From assembly GCF_004310865.1 (NCBI RefSeq), contig NZ_SIXI01000001.1, positions 744,001 through 808,000 of the forward strand: a DNA stretch of 64,000 nucleotides, given 5' to 3'. This document shows positions 25,479 through 33,299 of the stretch, in pieces. The DNA comes from Aquabacterium lacunae (lineage in GTDB: Bacteria > Pseudomonadota > Gammaproteobacteria > Burkholderiales > Burkholderiaceae_C). Both the position numbers and the translations under genes were made by a program. Every line of letters begins with the position of its first letter. The first letter of the stretch is position 1. The notes beneath the pieces were generated by a model that saw only the letters and a program-made list of their open reading frames with translations, made no database searches and was not told the DNA's origin.

Positions 25479-26431
25479 CCGTCTTGCGCAAACACCACCC
25501 CGCCGGCGTAGTGCGCGGCAATCGACGCCTTGACGGCATCACGCTGCGCGTCGAGCGCAGGTGACAGGTGGCTCAGCAGCAGCTGGCCGGCGCGCACCGC
25601 ATCGGCCACTTCGCCGATGGCCTTGGGTGGCGTGTGCAAGGTGTACAGCACGTCGGGCGAGCCGGGTGGGTCGAGCACCACGCTGTTGAAGACCAGCAGG
25701 CTGGTGCCTTGGGCGATTCGCCGCAGACCCGCCAGCCAGCTGGCGTCGATGTCGCCGCTGAAGGTGATGCTCTTGCCGGCGTGGTCGATGCGGTAGACCA
25801 CCGCCGGTGCGTCGCGGTGGTGGCCGGCCACGGAGCTGATGCGCAGGCCGCCCTCATCGAACACCGTGCGCACTTCGGGCAGGGCTGACGCCGTGGCGGG
25901 TGCGTCGATGTCGTTCACTTGAAAGCGCAGCGGCGCCGAGAAGTCCTTCAGGTAGCCGAAGGCGCCCTGCTTGCCGAACAAGAGGTCGATGAAGCGGCTG
26001 GTGGCCGGGAAGTCGGCATCGTCGGCATCGAGCGCACGCCGCCCTGCCGGCCCGAAGATCTTGAAATCGACCGGCCCGCGGTTGGACACCGCACGGGCCT
26101 TGAAGAGGCCTGGCAGTCCACCGGCATGGTCCACATGAAGGTGCGTCAGCAGCACGATGTCGGCCCGACCCAGCGCCAGCTTGGCTTCACCCAGGCGCAC
26201 GAAAGATCCCGGGCCGGCGTCGACGAAAACACGCGCCACGCCATCCACCAACACCACGAAGGCCGAGCCCGCGCGGCCGGTGGCACCCGGGCCGCCCGAG
26301 CCCAGCACCACGAGTTCCAGCGCCGGCGGGGCGGCCGTCTGGGCCTGAGCTGCGAACGCGGCGGGCAGCGTGCACATGGCCAGACAAAGTGCCGCCAAGC
26401 GGCGCCGGCAGGGGTTGGCCAGAGTTTTCAT
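25460..26431 (-). CDS. Exported MBL-fold metallohydrolase
   Basis: A 323-residue protein from the ATG at 26431, with a signal peptide (RRLAALCLAMCTLPAAFAAQAQ). The MBL zinc motif is intact: LLTHLHVDHAGGLPGLF, then later SVAGHHRDAPAV and TFSGDIDAS. The layout resembles arylsulfatase/ribonuclease Z-like metallohydrolases, but the substrate is unknown and the location is periplasmic. It follows the beta-propeller gene by about 100 bases and is probably on the same transcript. Confidence 0.82.
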   Translation of the reverse strand: MKTLANPCRRRLAALCLAMCTLPAAFAAQAQTAAPPALELVVLGSGGPGATGRAGSAFVVLVDGVARVFVDAGPGSFVRLGEAKLALGRADIVLLTHLHVDHAGGLPGLFKARAVSNRGPVDFKIFGPAGRRALDADDADFPATSRFIDLLFGKQGAFGYLKDFSAPLRFQVNDIDAPATASALPEVRTVFDEGGLRISSVAGHHRDAPAVVYRIDHAGKSITFSGDIDASWLAGLRRIAQGTSLLVFNSVVLDPPGSPDVLYTLHTPPKAIGEVADAVRAGQLLLSHLSPALDAQRDAVKASIAAHYAGGVVFAQDGQRLAP

Positions 26432-26531
26432 TCGATCCTTTGTGCGGGCGGGGCGACAACGGGGCGAACCGGAAGCGGCAAGCCCCCGGCTCGGTCGTGC
26501 GGTGCGCCGGTTCTCTGACAGTTCCCGGTTT

Positions 26532-27575
26532 TCAGTACGCCGCCACCGCCTGCGCAGCGGCCACCGTGGCGACGATTCGCTGCCCGGCACGCTCGACCTT
26601 GGAGATGCTCAGGTCCTCGTTCAGCACGTAGGCCGTCTTGCCGTCGCGCGTGAACACGATGGCCTGGCGCGGCTGCTTGAAGCCGGCGATGGTGGCGACC
26701 ACCTTCAACGTGGCCACGTCGATCACCGACACCGTGTTGTCGGCCAAGTTGCCCGAGTAGACGAAGCGGCCGTCGGGCGTGAGCGCGGCGCCGTAGGGGT
26801 CGCGGCCCACCGGCACGGTGCCGGTGACGCGGCGCGCGGCGATGTCCACCACCGCGATGTCGTTGCTGCCGCTGTTGGCCGCAAACAGGGTCTTGCCGTC
26901 GGCGGTGACGGAGATGGCGCGGATCTTGTTGAAGCCGGTGATCTCGCCCTCGATCTTGTCGGTCTGCGTGTCGACGATGGTCACCTTGTCGCCCAGGAAG
27001 TTGGTGACGTAGAGCTTCGCGCCGTCCGGGCTCAGGCGCACGCCCTGGCGCGGCTGCGCAAAGCCGGTGATCACCGCCTTGGCCTGCCCGCTGGCGGTGT
27101 CCAGTCGCGTCACCGTGCTGCTGGCCTGGTTGTTGACATACAGCGCGCTGCCGTCCTTGCTGAGCGCGGTGCCGAAGGCGCCGGGGCCGGCCGCCAGCGT
27201 CGACGCGGTGGCCAGCGGCTTGAGCGTGGTGGTGTCCAGGCGCGTCACCGTGCCCAGGCTGCTGTCGGAGACATAGAAGCTCTTGCCGTCGGGCGCGAAC
27301 ACGATGTTGCGCGGCGTGACGTAGCCGCGCAGCACACCGCGCACGGCACCGGTGGCCAGGTCGTAGACGATGACGTCCGGGCGCTCGCTGTAAGACACCA
27401 CGGCGGTGGCCTCGTCGGGGCTCAGCGCCAGCGAGTTGTTGCGGATCTGGCCGTCGAAGGTGACGCGGGCCGGGGTGGCTTCGGCGCCGTTGGCGGCGTT
27501 GGCGGGCACGCTGGCGGCGACGAGGACGAAGGTGCTGCACCAGGCCAGCGCGGTGGTGCGGAAGAAGGTATTCAT
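26532..27575 (-). CDS. Exported YVTN beta-propeller repeat protein
   Basis: A 347-residue protein with a signal peptide (ending SVPANA) and seven or more YVTN-like blades, for example LSPDGAKLYVTNFLGDKVTIVD, ADGKTLFAANSGSNDIAVVD and TPDGRFVYSGNLADNTVSVID. It is a second propeller in this block, distinct from the one at 20933-22318. The function is unknown. It probably shares a transcript with the MBL gene, driven from the GGAAT-N17-CGTC motif 50 bases upstream. Confidence 0.85.
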   Translation of the reverse strand: MNTFFRTTALAWCSTFVLVAASVPANAANGAEATPARVTFDGQIRNNSLALSPDEATAVVSYSERPDVIVYDLATGAVRGVLRGYVTPRNIVFAPDGKSFYVSDSSLGTVTRLDTTTLKPLATASTLAAGPGAFGTALSKDGSALYVNNQASSTVTRLDTASGQAKAVITGFAQPRQGVRLSPDGAKLYVTNFLGDKVTIVDTQTDKIEGEITGFNKIRAISVTADGKTLFAANSGSNDIAVVDIAARRVTGTVPVGRDPYGAALTPDGRFVYSGNLADNTVSVIDVATLKVVATIAGFKQPRQAIVFTRDGKTAYVLNEDLSISKVERAGQRIVATVAAAQAVAAY

Positions 27576-27626
27576 GGGATGTCTTTCGGAGAGTGTTGAG
27601 AAAAGAGGGAAAGGCTTGCTGTGGTG

Positions 27627-27652
27627 GACGAGGAGAGCCCGTGGTTTATTCC
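27627..27652 (-). promoter_or_regulatory. Candidate ECF-type promoter before the YVTN/MBL pair
   Basis: Minus-strand GGAATAAACC from 27652, then CGTC at 27630-27627 after 17 bases. Predicted leader is about 45 bases. Best placed of the four copies relative to its gene start. Confidence 0.55.
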
Positions 27653-27674
27653 GTCGGGCCGTGAATTCGAGGCT

Positions 27675-28805
27675 TCAGCCGAGCAGGGCCGGTACCCAGC
27701 GGTTGATCAAGGCACCGCCGACGATGAGCCAGCCGAACAGGATCAGCGCCAGCAACAGCGGCTTGGCACCGGCCTTGCGGATGGCGCCGATGTGCGTGGA
27801 CAGGCCGAGTGCGGCCATGGCCATGGCCAGCAGCGCGGTGTCGATCTCGGTGGTCACCGCCACCACCGAGGCCGGCAGCCACTGCAGCGAGTTGAACAAC
27901 ACCACCGCGACGAAGCCGAAGGCGAACCAGGGCACGGCGAGCTTGCCTGGGGCCTGGCCCGTGGCGGCGGAAGTGTGGGCGTGGCGTTTGTCGTCACGTG
28001 CCAGCCAGGCCGACAACATCACCAGGAACGGCGCCAGCATCATCACCCGCACCATCTTCGCGATGACGGCCGAGTTGGCCGCGTCCGGGCCCACCGAACG
28101 CGCCGCGGCCACCACCTGGGCTACCTCGTGGATGGTCGAGCCGGCGTAGATGCCGAAGCCGTTGGCGCCACCCGGAATCAGCGCCCAGTGCTGGTTCAGC
28201 TCGAACAGCGCCGGGTACAGAAAGATCGCCAGAGTGCCGAACACCACCACCGTGGCCACCGCCACCGTTACCTGCTCGGCGCGCGCCTTGACCACCGGTT
28301 CGGCAGCCATCACCGCGGCGGCGCCGCAGATGGAACTGCCGGCGCCGATCAGCATCGCCGTCTTGCGGTCCAGGCCCAACCAGCGCGTGCCGATGAAGCA
28401 GGCCAGCGCGAAGGTCGAGCCCAGCACCAGCGCGTCGATGGCGACGCCGGCGATGCCGACGTGGCCGATGTCCTGCACCGTCAGCCGCAGGCCGTACAGC
28501 ACGACCCCCAGGCGCAGCAGGTTCTGCTTGGACACGTTGACGCCGGCACCGCTGGCCGCGGCCAGGCGCGGCACCAGCGGATAGACCGTGTTGCCCACCA
28601 GCATGCCCAACACGATGGCCAGCGTCAGCGCACTGAAGCCGTGGTCCTGCAGCCAGCCGATGTGGCCCAGCGCGATGCCGGTCGCGGCCAGGGCGCCGCT
28701 CAAGGCCAGGCCGGGCAGCAGGGCTGCCAACTGCAAGCGCAACCGCGCTGCCCGGTGGCCGGCTGACGGGCCAGGGCTGGCTTGTGAGGTCGACAGCGCG
28801 TGCAT
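27675..28805 (-). CDS. YeiH-family (UPF0324) membrane transporter
   Basis: A 376-residue integral membrane protein from the ATG at 28805, with about ten hydrophobic helices. Typical YeiH features include LAIVLGMLVGN, LLRLGVVLYGLRLTVQDIG, IGAGSSICGAAAVMA and GIYAGSTIHEVAQVVAA. Members are proposed sulfate or sulfonate-derived anion exporters. A sulfite dehydrogenase nearby and a divergent LysR regulator of YeiE/CysB type support a role in sulfur anion export. The start codon shares a base with the stop of a small upstream membrane gene (TGATG). Confidence 0.88.
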   Translation of the reverse strand: MHALSTSQASPGPSAGHRAARLRLQLAALLPGLALSGALAATGIALGHIGWLQDHGFSALTLAIVLGMLVGNTVYPLVPRLAAASGAGVNVSKQNLLRLGVVLYGLRLTVQDIGHVGIAGVAIDALVLGSTFALACFIGTRWLGLDRKTAMLIGAGSSICGAAAVMAAEPVVKARAEQVTVAVATVVVFGTLAIFLYPALFELNQHWALIPGGANGFGIYAGSTIHEVAQVVAAARSVGPDAANSAVIAKMVRVMMLAPFLVMLSAWLARDDKRHAHTSAATGQAPGKLAVPWFAFGFVAVVLFNSLQWLPASVVAVTTEIDTALLAMAMAALGLSTHIGAIRKAGAKPLLLALILFGWLIVGGALINRWVPALLG

Positions 28806-29071
28806 CACGCCAGCACCCAGATCAAGGCGATGCCGGCGCACAGCAGCACGGCCGCCATCGGCACTGCGACCGGCATCCAGCGCAGCACCTGCGGGTCGAT
28901 GCTGCTGTCGGCGGCCAAGGTGGTCGAGACGGCATGGGCCACGTCGCGGGTCGGCCCCATGAAGCCCGCCACTGGCCGCCGGGCAGCAACCCATTGAAGG
29001 GCATGCAGCGCCTGTGGGGCCAGCGGGCCGGGTGCTGCGGGGCGTGGGGTTGTTCGTTCAAGGGTCAGCAT
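28805..29071 (-). CDS. Small single-helix membrane protein before the YeiH gene
   Basis: An 88-residue frame whose last ~23 residues (MPVAVPMAAVLLCAGIALIWVLA) form one membrane helix. Its stop TGA overlaps the ATG of the YeiH gene by one base (TGATG), typical of translational coupling. I do not recognise the N-terminal 60 residues. The codon use and coupling favour a real gene, perhaps an accessory subunit of the exporter, but it could also be a chance leader frame. Confidence 0.5.
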   Translation of the reverse strand: MLTLERTTPRPAAPGPLAPQALHALQWVAARRPVAGFMGPTRDVAHAVSTTLAADSSIDPQVLRWMPVAVPMAAVLLCAGIALIWVLA

Positions 29072-29152
29072 GTCGGGCTCCAGATGCCGGTGGTGGCGCG
29101 GCGGGCCGCCGCCCCGTGATCGAGCGGCCAGGCAAATTTAGAGCTTGGCAAT

Positions 29153-29171
29153 CAACCCGTCCAACGGGTTG
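29153..29171. promoter_or_regulatory. Inverted-repeat operator between LysR-type gene and YeiH exporter
   Basis: A perfect inverted repeat CAACCCGT-CCA-ACGGGTTG lies in the 145-base divergent region, 45 bases before the LysR gene start. Position and form fit the autoregulatory binding site of a LysR regulator. Confidence 0.65.
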
Positions 29172-29216
29172 TATGACTAAGATGTACCTGCGAAATCGAT
29201 AACAAAGGCAATCACC

Positions 29217-30149
29217 GTGGACGTGCTTCGACTCACCCTGCGTCAGCTGCAGATTTTTGTCGCCGTGGCGCGCAGCGGCAGCACCACGGCGGCCAGCGCT
29301 GAGATAGCGCTGTCGCAATCGGCCACCAGTTCGGCCGTCAACGAGCTGGAACGCCTGCTGTCGCTGCGCCTGTTCGACCGCGCCGGCAAACGCCTGCTGT
29401 TGAACGACAACGGCCGCGCGCTGTTGCCGCGGGCTTTGGCTTTGCTCGACGGCGCCGCAGGCATCGAGCAGATGTCGCGCGACGGCAGCGCGCAGGCGCA
29501 GTCGCTGCGCATCGGCGCCAGCACGACGATTGGCAACTACGTGTTGCCCAAGCTGCTCGCTGGCTTCATGGGGGCACAGCAGCCCGGCAGCGCCGCCGCC
29601 TGGCGGTCGAAGGTCGTTATCGGGAACACCGCCGCCATCTGCGATGCCGTGACCGCTTTCGAACTCGACGTGGGGCTGATCGAGGGGCCCAGCCACCAGC
29701 CGGAGCTGGTGATCACCCCCTGGCTGCAAGACGAGATGGTGGTCGTGGCTGCGCCCGACAGTGCGCTGGCCCAGTCAAGCCGGGCGGGCGATCGCATTCC
29801 CCTGCGCACGCTGCGTGAGGCGGTCTGGCTGGTTCGCGAAACGGGCTCTGGCACGCGCGAGGCCACCGACCAGAGCTTGCTGCCCCACCTGCGTTCTTAC
29901 CGGCGCAGCATCGAGCTAGGCAGTTCGGAGGCCATCCAGCGTGCCGCTCAGGAAGGGTTGGGGGTGGCTTGCCTGTCCGCCTGGGTAGTGAACGATGCGC
30001 TGGAGGCTGGACGTCTGTGCCGCGTCTCCACGACATTGCCGCGGCAGCTTCGGCAATGTCATCTGGTTGTGCATCGTGAGAAGCAGTCGACGCCCGCGTT
30101 GCTGGCGTTCATCGCCCAGGCAGATGCGACTGCTGGGGCTGCCCGCTAA
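29217..30149 (+). CDS. LysR-family transcriptional regulator (YeiE/CysB-like)
   Basis: A 310-residue regulator beginning with GTG. The N-terminal winged helix is LRQLQIFVAVARSGSTTAASAEIALSQSATSSAVNELERLL. The effector domain follows from residue ~90, with LRIGASTTIGNYVLPKLL and ETGSGTREATDQ, the latter a feature of CysB/YeiE relatives that bind sulfite, sulfate or cysteine precursors. It is divergent from the YeiH-type exporter, which is the usual arrangement for such pairs, so it probably controls that gene. Confidence 0.88.
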   Translation: MDVLRLTLRQLQIFVAVARSGSTTAASAEIALSQSATSSAVNELERLLSLRLFDRAGKRLLLNDNGRALLPRALALLDGAAGIEQMSRDGSAQAQSLRIGASTTIGNYVLPKLLAGFMGAQQPGSAAAWRSKVVIGNTAAICDAVTAFELDVGLIEGPSHQPELVITPWLQDEMVVVAAPDSALAQSSRAGDRIPLRTLREAVWLVRETGSGTREATDQSLLPHLRSYRRSIELGSSEAIQRAAQEGLGVACLSAWVVNDALEAGRLCRVSTTLPRQLRQCHLVVHREKQSTPALLAFIAQADATAGAAR

Positions 30150-30382
30150 CGTCCCGGCCCCGCTTCGCATGTCGAAGGTTCAGCCCTCGGCGACACGCGA
30201 TTACCCTTCAGCTAGGCGCCGACGCCCGCTCCGCCCACCTGCCCATTGATCGAAGCTTTGATGCAATGAGCTGGTCTGGGTAATCGACGTCCGCTTCCGG
30301 ACGCACCACCCAACGGCTGCTTGTGGCCGAAAGCTAACGTCCGGTGTGGGCTGATCGGAGGACTGCGATCAGCCTCAAGCAG

Positions 30383-31027
30383 TCACATGCTTGCGCCAGC
30401 GACCAACTTTTCCGCCGGCAAAGATCGCAGCATCGCCTCCGGCCTGTCCAGCGGGCTTAGCCAGCGATCAAAGTCGTTTTCTTCCAGCACCACCACCATC
30501 CGCTTCTCGTCCTCCGGCCGATGGAAGTTCTTCATCAGCGGGTGCTCATCGGCATTGACCGTCAACATGCTCATGCTGCGCACGATGGAGCCATCGGGCG
30601 CCCGCCAGCCTGTCCAGATGCCAGCAATCCCCATCGGCTTGCCATCGGCGCGAGCTATGCGCGTCGGCACTGCCCGGCCTGATCGCCAATCGGGCTCATA
30701 AAAGGCCTCAGCGGGGATGATGCAGCGCCGCCCCAAGCGCCAGGCATCCCGGTAGCTGGGCTTGGTCGCCACGGTCTCGCTACGCGCGTTGTAAGTCTTC
30801 TTGGCCAGGCTCGGGTCTTTCGCCCAGTGCGGGATCAGGCCGAACGAGCCCGCCATGGCCTCACGCCAGGGGGCCACACCATCGCCCTGCTGCGCCTCTC
30901 GCGGGTGGCGAATGAAGATGCCTGCGTAACCGGGCCACACATCGGCCACCGCGCCTGTGGGCATGGCCACCTTGAACAGCTCGTGCAGTCGTTCAGGTTG
31001 CGAGACGGCTTCGTAGTGGGCGCACAT
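30383..31027 (-). CDS. yedK: SOS-associated abasic-site peptidase-like protein (YedK/HMCES family)
   Basis: A 214-residue SRAP protein. The correct start is the ATG at 31027 because it places the catalytic Cys as residue 2 (MCAHYEAV); Cys2 forms the covalent adduct with abasic sites in single-stranded DNA. Other active-site parts are visible: GLIPHWAKD, KTYNARSET, IIPAEAFYEPDW and NADEHPLMKNFH. It protects abasic sites at replication forks. It is divergent from umuD with only 34 bases between the likely starts, sharing a LexA box. Confidence 0.9.
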   Translation of the reverse strand: MCAHYEAVSQPERLHELFKVAMPTGAVADVWPGYAGIFIRHPREAQQGDGVAPWREAMAGSFGLIPHWAKDPSLAKKTYNARSETVATKPSYRDAWRLGRRCIIPAEAFYEPDWRSGRAVPTRIARADGKPMGIAGIWTGWRAPDGSIVRSMSMLTVNADEHPLMKNFHRPEDEKRMVVVLEENDFDRWLSPLDRPEAMLRSLPAEKLVAGASM

Positions 31028-31053
31028 GCACAACATCGTAACGAGCACCTATA

Positions 31054-31069
31054 CTGTATGCATGTACAG
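31054..31069. promoter_or_regulatory. LexA (SOS) box between yedK and umuD
   Basis: CTGTATGCATGTACAG matches the CTGT-N8-ACAG LexA consensus and is itself nearly palindromic, extended by TA before it. It overlaps the most likely umuD start codon (ATG at 31062) and lies 27 bases from the yedK start, so one repressor dimer could control both genes. Confidence 0.85.
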
Positions 31070-31502
31070 CACATTGGATTTCCGCCAACCCGTGCCCCTG
31101 TCAGAGTGCAGCCTGGTGCTGCCGCTGGCGGGCGACAAGGTGCGCGCCGGTTTTCCATCGCCGGCTGAAGACTTGACCGTCAAGCGCATCGATCTGACGC
31201 AAGAGTTGGTCACGCACCCTCAGGCCACCTTTCTGCTGCGCGTGAGCGGTGATTCCATGCGAGACGCGGGCATTTTTGACGGCGACATGCTGGTGGTCGA
31301 CAAGGCCATCAAGCCCAGGCACGGCCAGGTGGTGGTCGCTGTGGTCGATGGCGAGTTCACGGTCAAGCACCTCTACCAGCGCGCAGGGCGGGTCAAGCTG
31401 CGCGCGGCCAACGCCACCTACCCCGACATCACCCCTCGCGAGGGCCAGACGCTGGAGGTGTGGGGCGTGGTCACGGCCAGCATCAAGCGCTTTCCCGTTT
31501 GA
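31062..31502 (+). CDS. umuD: DNA polymerase V subunit UmuD (LexA/S24 peptidase fold)
   Basis: A 146-residue UmuD from the ATG at 31062; the frame is open to 31026. The self-cleavage site is AG in RAGFPSPAED (residues 29-30). The catalytic Ser is in VSGDSMRDAG and the Lys in GEFTVKHLYQ. RecA-stimulated cleavage yields UmuD', which joins UmuC. The 31062 start gives the N-terminal length expected from other UmuD proteins but lies inside the LexA box. Followed by umuC after 9 bases. Confidence 0.92.
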   Translation: MYSTLDFRQPVPLSECSLVLPLAGDKVRAGFPSPAEDLTVKRIDLTQELVTHPQATFLLRVSGDSMRDAGIFDGDMLVVDKAIKPRHGQVVVAVVDGEFTVKHLYQRAGRVKLRAANATYPDITPREGQTLEVWGVVTASIKRFPV

Positions 31503-31511
31503 GGTGTTGCG

Positions 31512-32816
31512 GTGTTTGCGCTGGTCGATGGCAACAACTTCTATGTGAGTTGCGAGCGGGTGTTTCGCCCCAGCCTGAACGGCAGGCCGGTGGTCGTGCT
31601 GTCGAACAACGATGGCTGCGCCATTGCGCGCTCCAACGAGGCCAAAGCCCTGGGCATCAAGATGGGCGAGCCCTGGTTCAAGATCCGCCACCTGGAGGAG
31701 CAGGCGGGCCTGGTGGCCCTGTCAGCCAACTTCACGCTGTATGGCGACATGAGCGACCGCATGATGAGCCTGGCCGCTGGCCTGGGGCCCACGCAAGAGA
31801 TCTACAGCATCGACGAAAGCTTCATCGGGCTCGAGGGTGTCAGGGGTGACCTGGTCGATAGGGCATGGAAGATTCGGGCTCGCATTCAGCAATGGGTCGG
31901 CATTCCCTGCGGCATCGGCATCGCGGGCACCAAGACCCTGGCGAAGCTGGCCAACCACATCGCCAAAACAGCCGAGCGCAAGCCAGGTCTCTACCCTGAC
32001 TCGCTGGCCACGGTGTGCAACCTGGCAGCGTTGAACCACGACCAACTGCGTGAGGTGTTGTCGGCCACAGAAGTGGGCGATGTGTGGGGTGTGGGGCGGC
32101 AGTTGAGTGCCCAGCTCAAGGCCGTGGGCGTGCACACGGTGCACGACTTCGTTCAGTTGCCCGGTGACCTGGTGCGAAGCAAATGGGGCGTGGTGCTGGA
32201 GCGCACATGGCGCGAGCTGCGCGGTGAGCCGTGCATCGAACTGGACAACGTGCCAACCGCCAAACAGCAGATCGCCAGTACCCGAAGCTTTGGCCAACCG
32301 GTGACCGAGTTGAAGCACCTGCAAGAGGCCATCAGCGAGTTCACCACCCGCGCGGCCGAAAAGCTTCGGCGGCAGCACCACCTGGCAGGCCAAGTGCTGG
32401 TGTTTGCGAGAACCTCGCCCTTCAGAGACGGGCCGCGCTATTCGCGCAGCGTCGTGGTGCCGCTGCGCCGGCCCACGGCCGACACCAGCGAGCTGACCCA
32501 CGCCGCGCTCACGGGTTTGAAGGCCATCTACCAGCCCGGCTACAAACTGGCCAAGGCCGGTGTCATGCTGCTGGACCTGCTCCCGGATACCGTGATGCAG
32601 GTTGAGCTGGGGTTCGACGAAGCAGAGCCCGAAGCACGTGACCGTTCGCGCTTGATGGTGGCCATGGACCAGGTGAACGACCGCTTCGGCAAGCGCACCT
32701 TGCTGCTGGGCAGCTCGGGCATTGACGAAGGGGCTGACACCTGGGGCATGAAGCAGGTCAGGCGCACGCCAAGGTACACGACGGACTGGCATGAAGTGCC
32801 CGTAGCACGCGCTTAG
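31512..32816 (+). CDS. umuC: DNA polymerase V catalytic subunit UmuC (Y-family)
   Basis: A 434-residue Y-family polymerase. It starts with GTG at 31512, with GAGG overlapping the umuD stop as ribosome-binding site. Active-site motifs are [16 protein letters not shown] at the start and [10 protein letters not shown] near residue 100. The helix-hairpin-helix region ([18 protein letters not shown]) and the C-terminal UmuC extension are complete. It copies past lesions with low fidelity when assembled with UmuD'. umuDC pairs are common on integrative elements, which fits this position. Confidence 0.95.
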   Translation: MFALVDGNNFYVSCERVFRPSLNGRPVVVLSNNDGCAIARSNEAKALGIKMGEPWFKIRHLEEQAGLVALSANFTLYGDMSDRMMSLAAGLGPTQEIYSIDESFIGLEGVRGDLVDRAWKIRARIQQWVGIPCGIGIAGTKTLAKLANHIAKTAERKPGLYPDSLATVCNLAALNHDQLREVLSATEVGDVWGVGRQLSAQLKAVGVHTVHDFVQLPGDLVRSKWGVVLERTWRELRGEPCIELDNVPTAKQQIASTRSFGQPVTELKHLQEAISEFTTRAAEKLRRQHHLAGQVLVFARTSPFRDGPRYSRSVVVPLRRPTADTSELTHAALTGLKAIYQPGYKLAKAGVMLLDLLPDTVMQVELGFDEAEPEARDRSRLMVAMDQVNDRFGKRTLLLGSSGIDEGADTWGMKQVRRTPRYTTDWHEVPVARA

Positions 32817-32850
32817 GCGTTGGCGCTTCCGCGCACGCCATGCTCAGCAC

Positions 32851-33102
32851 TCAGGAGCCTGACCTGCCGTGGCGGCCCCGGTTGCTGGCGGCATGGCTGT
32901 CGACCCACTCACGCTGAGGCGCGAACCGGCGCTCGTGCCAGGCATAGACTGCGTCTTCGCGCCAGTAGACGTATCGGCCCATCCGAATGGGCCGCGGGAA
33001 GACTTCTTCTTTCACCATGTTTTCCAGGCAACGAGGCGAAAGTCCGAGCAGGCTGCACACGGCTTTTTTGTCGAAAAGTGGAAGGGGAGCTGGGTGTTTC
33101 AT
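32851..33102 (-). CDS. AlpA-family DNA-binding regulator (excisionase-like)
   Basis: An 83-residue protein with the AlpA/MerR-type helix-turn-helix: FDKKAVCSLLGLSPRCLENMV followed by FPRPIRMGRYVYWREDAVYAWHER. Such proteins regulate or take part in excision of prophages and integrative elements. It converges on umuC, about 35 bases away. Its leader sequence (33100-33269) is duplicated at 35764-35934, close to the tRNA attachment site. No integrase is in the window. Confidence 0.82.
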   Translation of the reverse strand: MKHPAPLPLFDKKAVCSLLGLSPRCLENMVKEEVFPRPIRMGRYVYWREDAVYAWHERRFAPQREWVDSHAASNRGRHGRSGS

Positions 33103-33269
33103 GACGGGGTCCTTTGAAGTTGACGACTCCGTATAGCGCGGGGATCAAAAATGCCCGTCAGAGCAAATCTGTTGCGCGCCAAACGCCGAGCTTCTACACT
33201 TTGAGCCGCTGGACTTGCCTGACACTTATCTGACGATCTTGTTTGCTTGGTCCAGCGAATGGCTGCGCT
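33100..33269 (+). repeat. Direct repeat copy A (alpA leader)
   Basis: About 170 bases closely related to 35764-35934, at an offset of 2664-2665. It includes a block of 33 identical bases starting CTGTTGCGCGCCAAACGC (33169-33201) and a second identical block GGTCCAGCGAATGGCTGCG (33249-33267). By eye, overall identity is about 75 per cent. It includes the start of the AlpA-like gene. Confidence 0.85.
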
Positions 33270-33299
33270 CAGCCTGACCAATTTCGTCTTCAAATAAGA

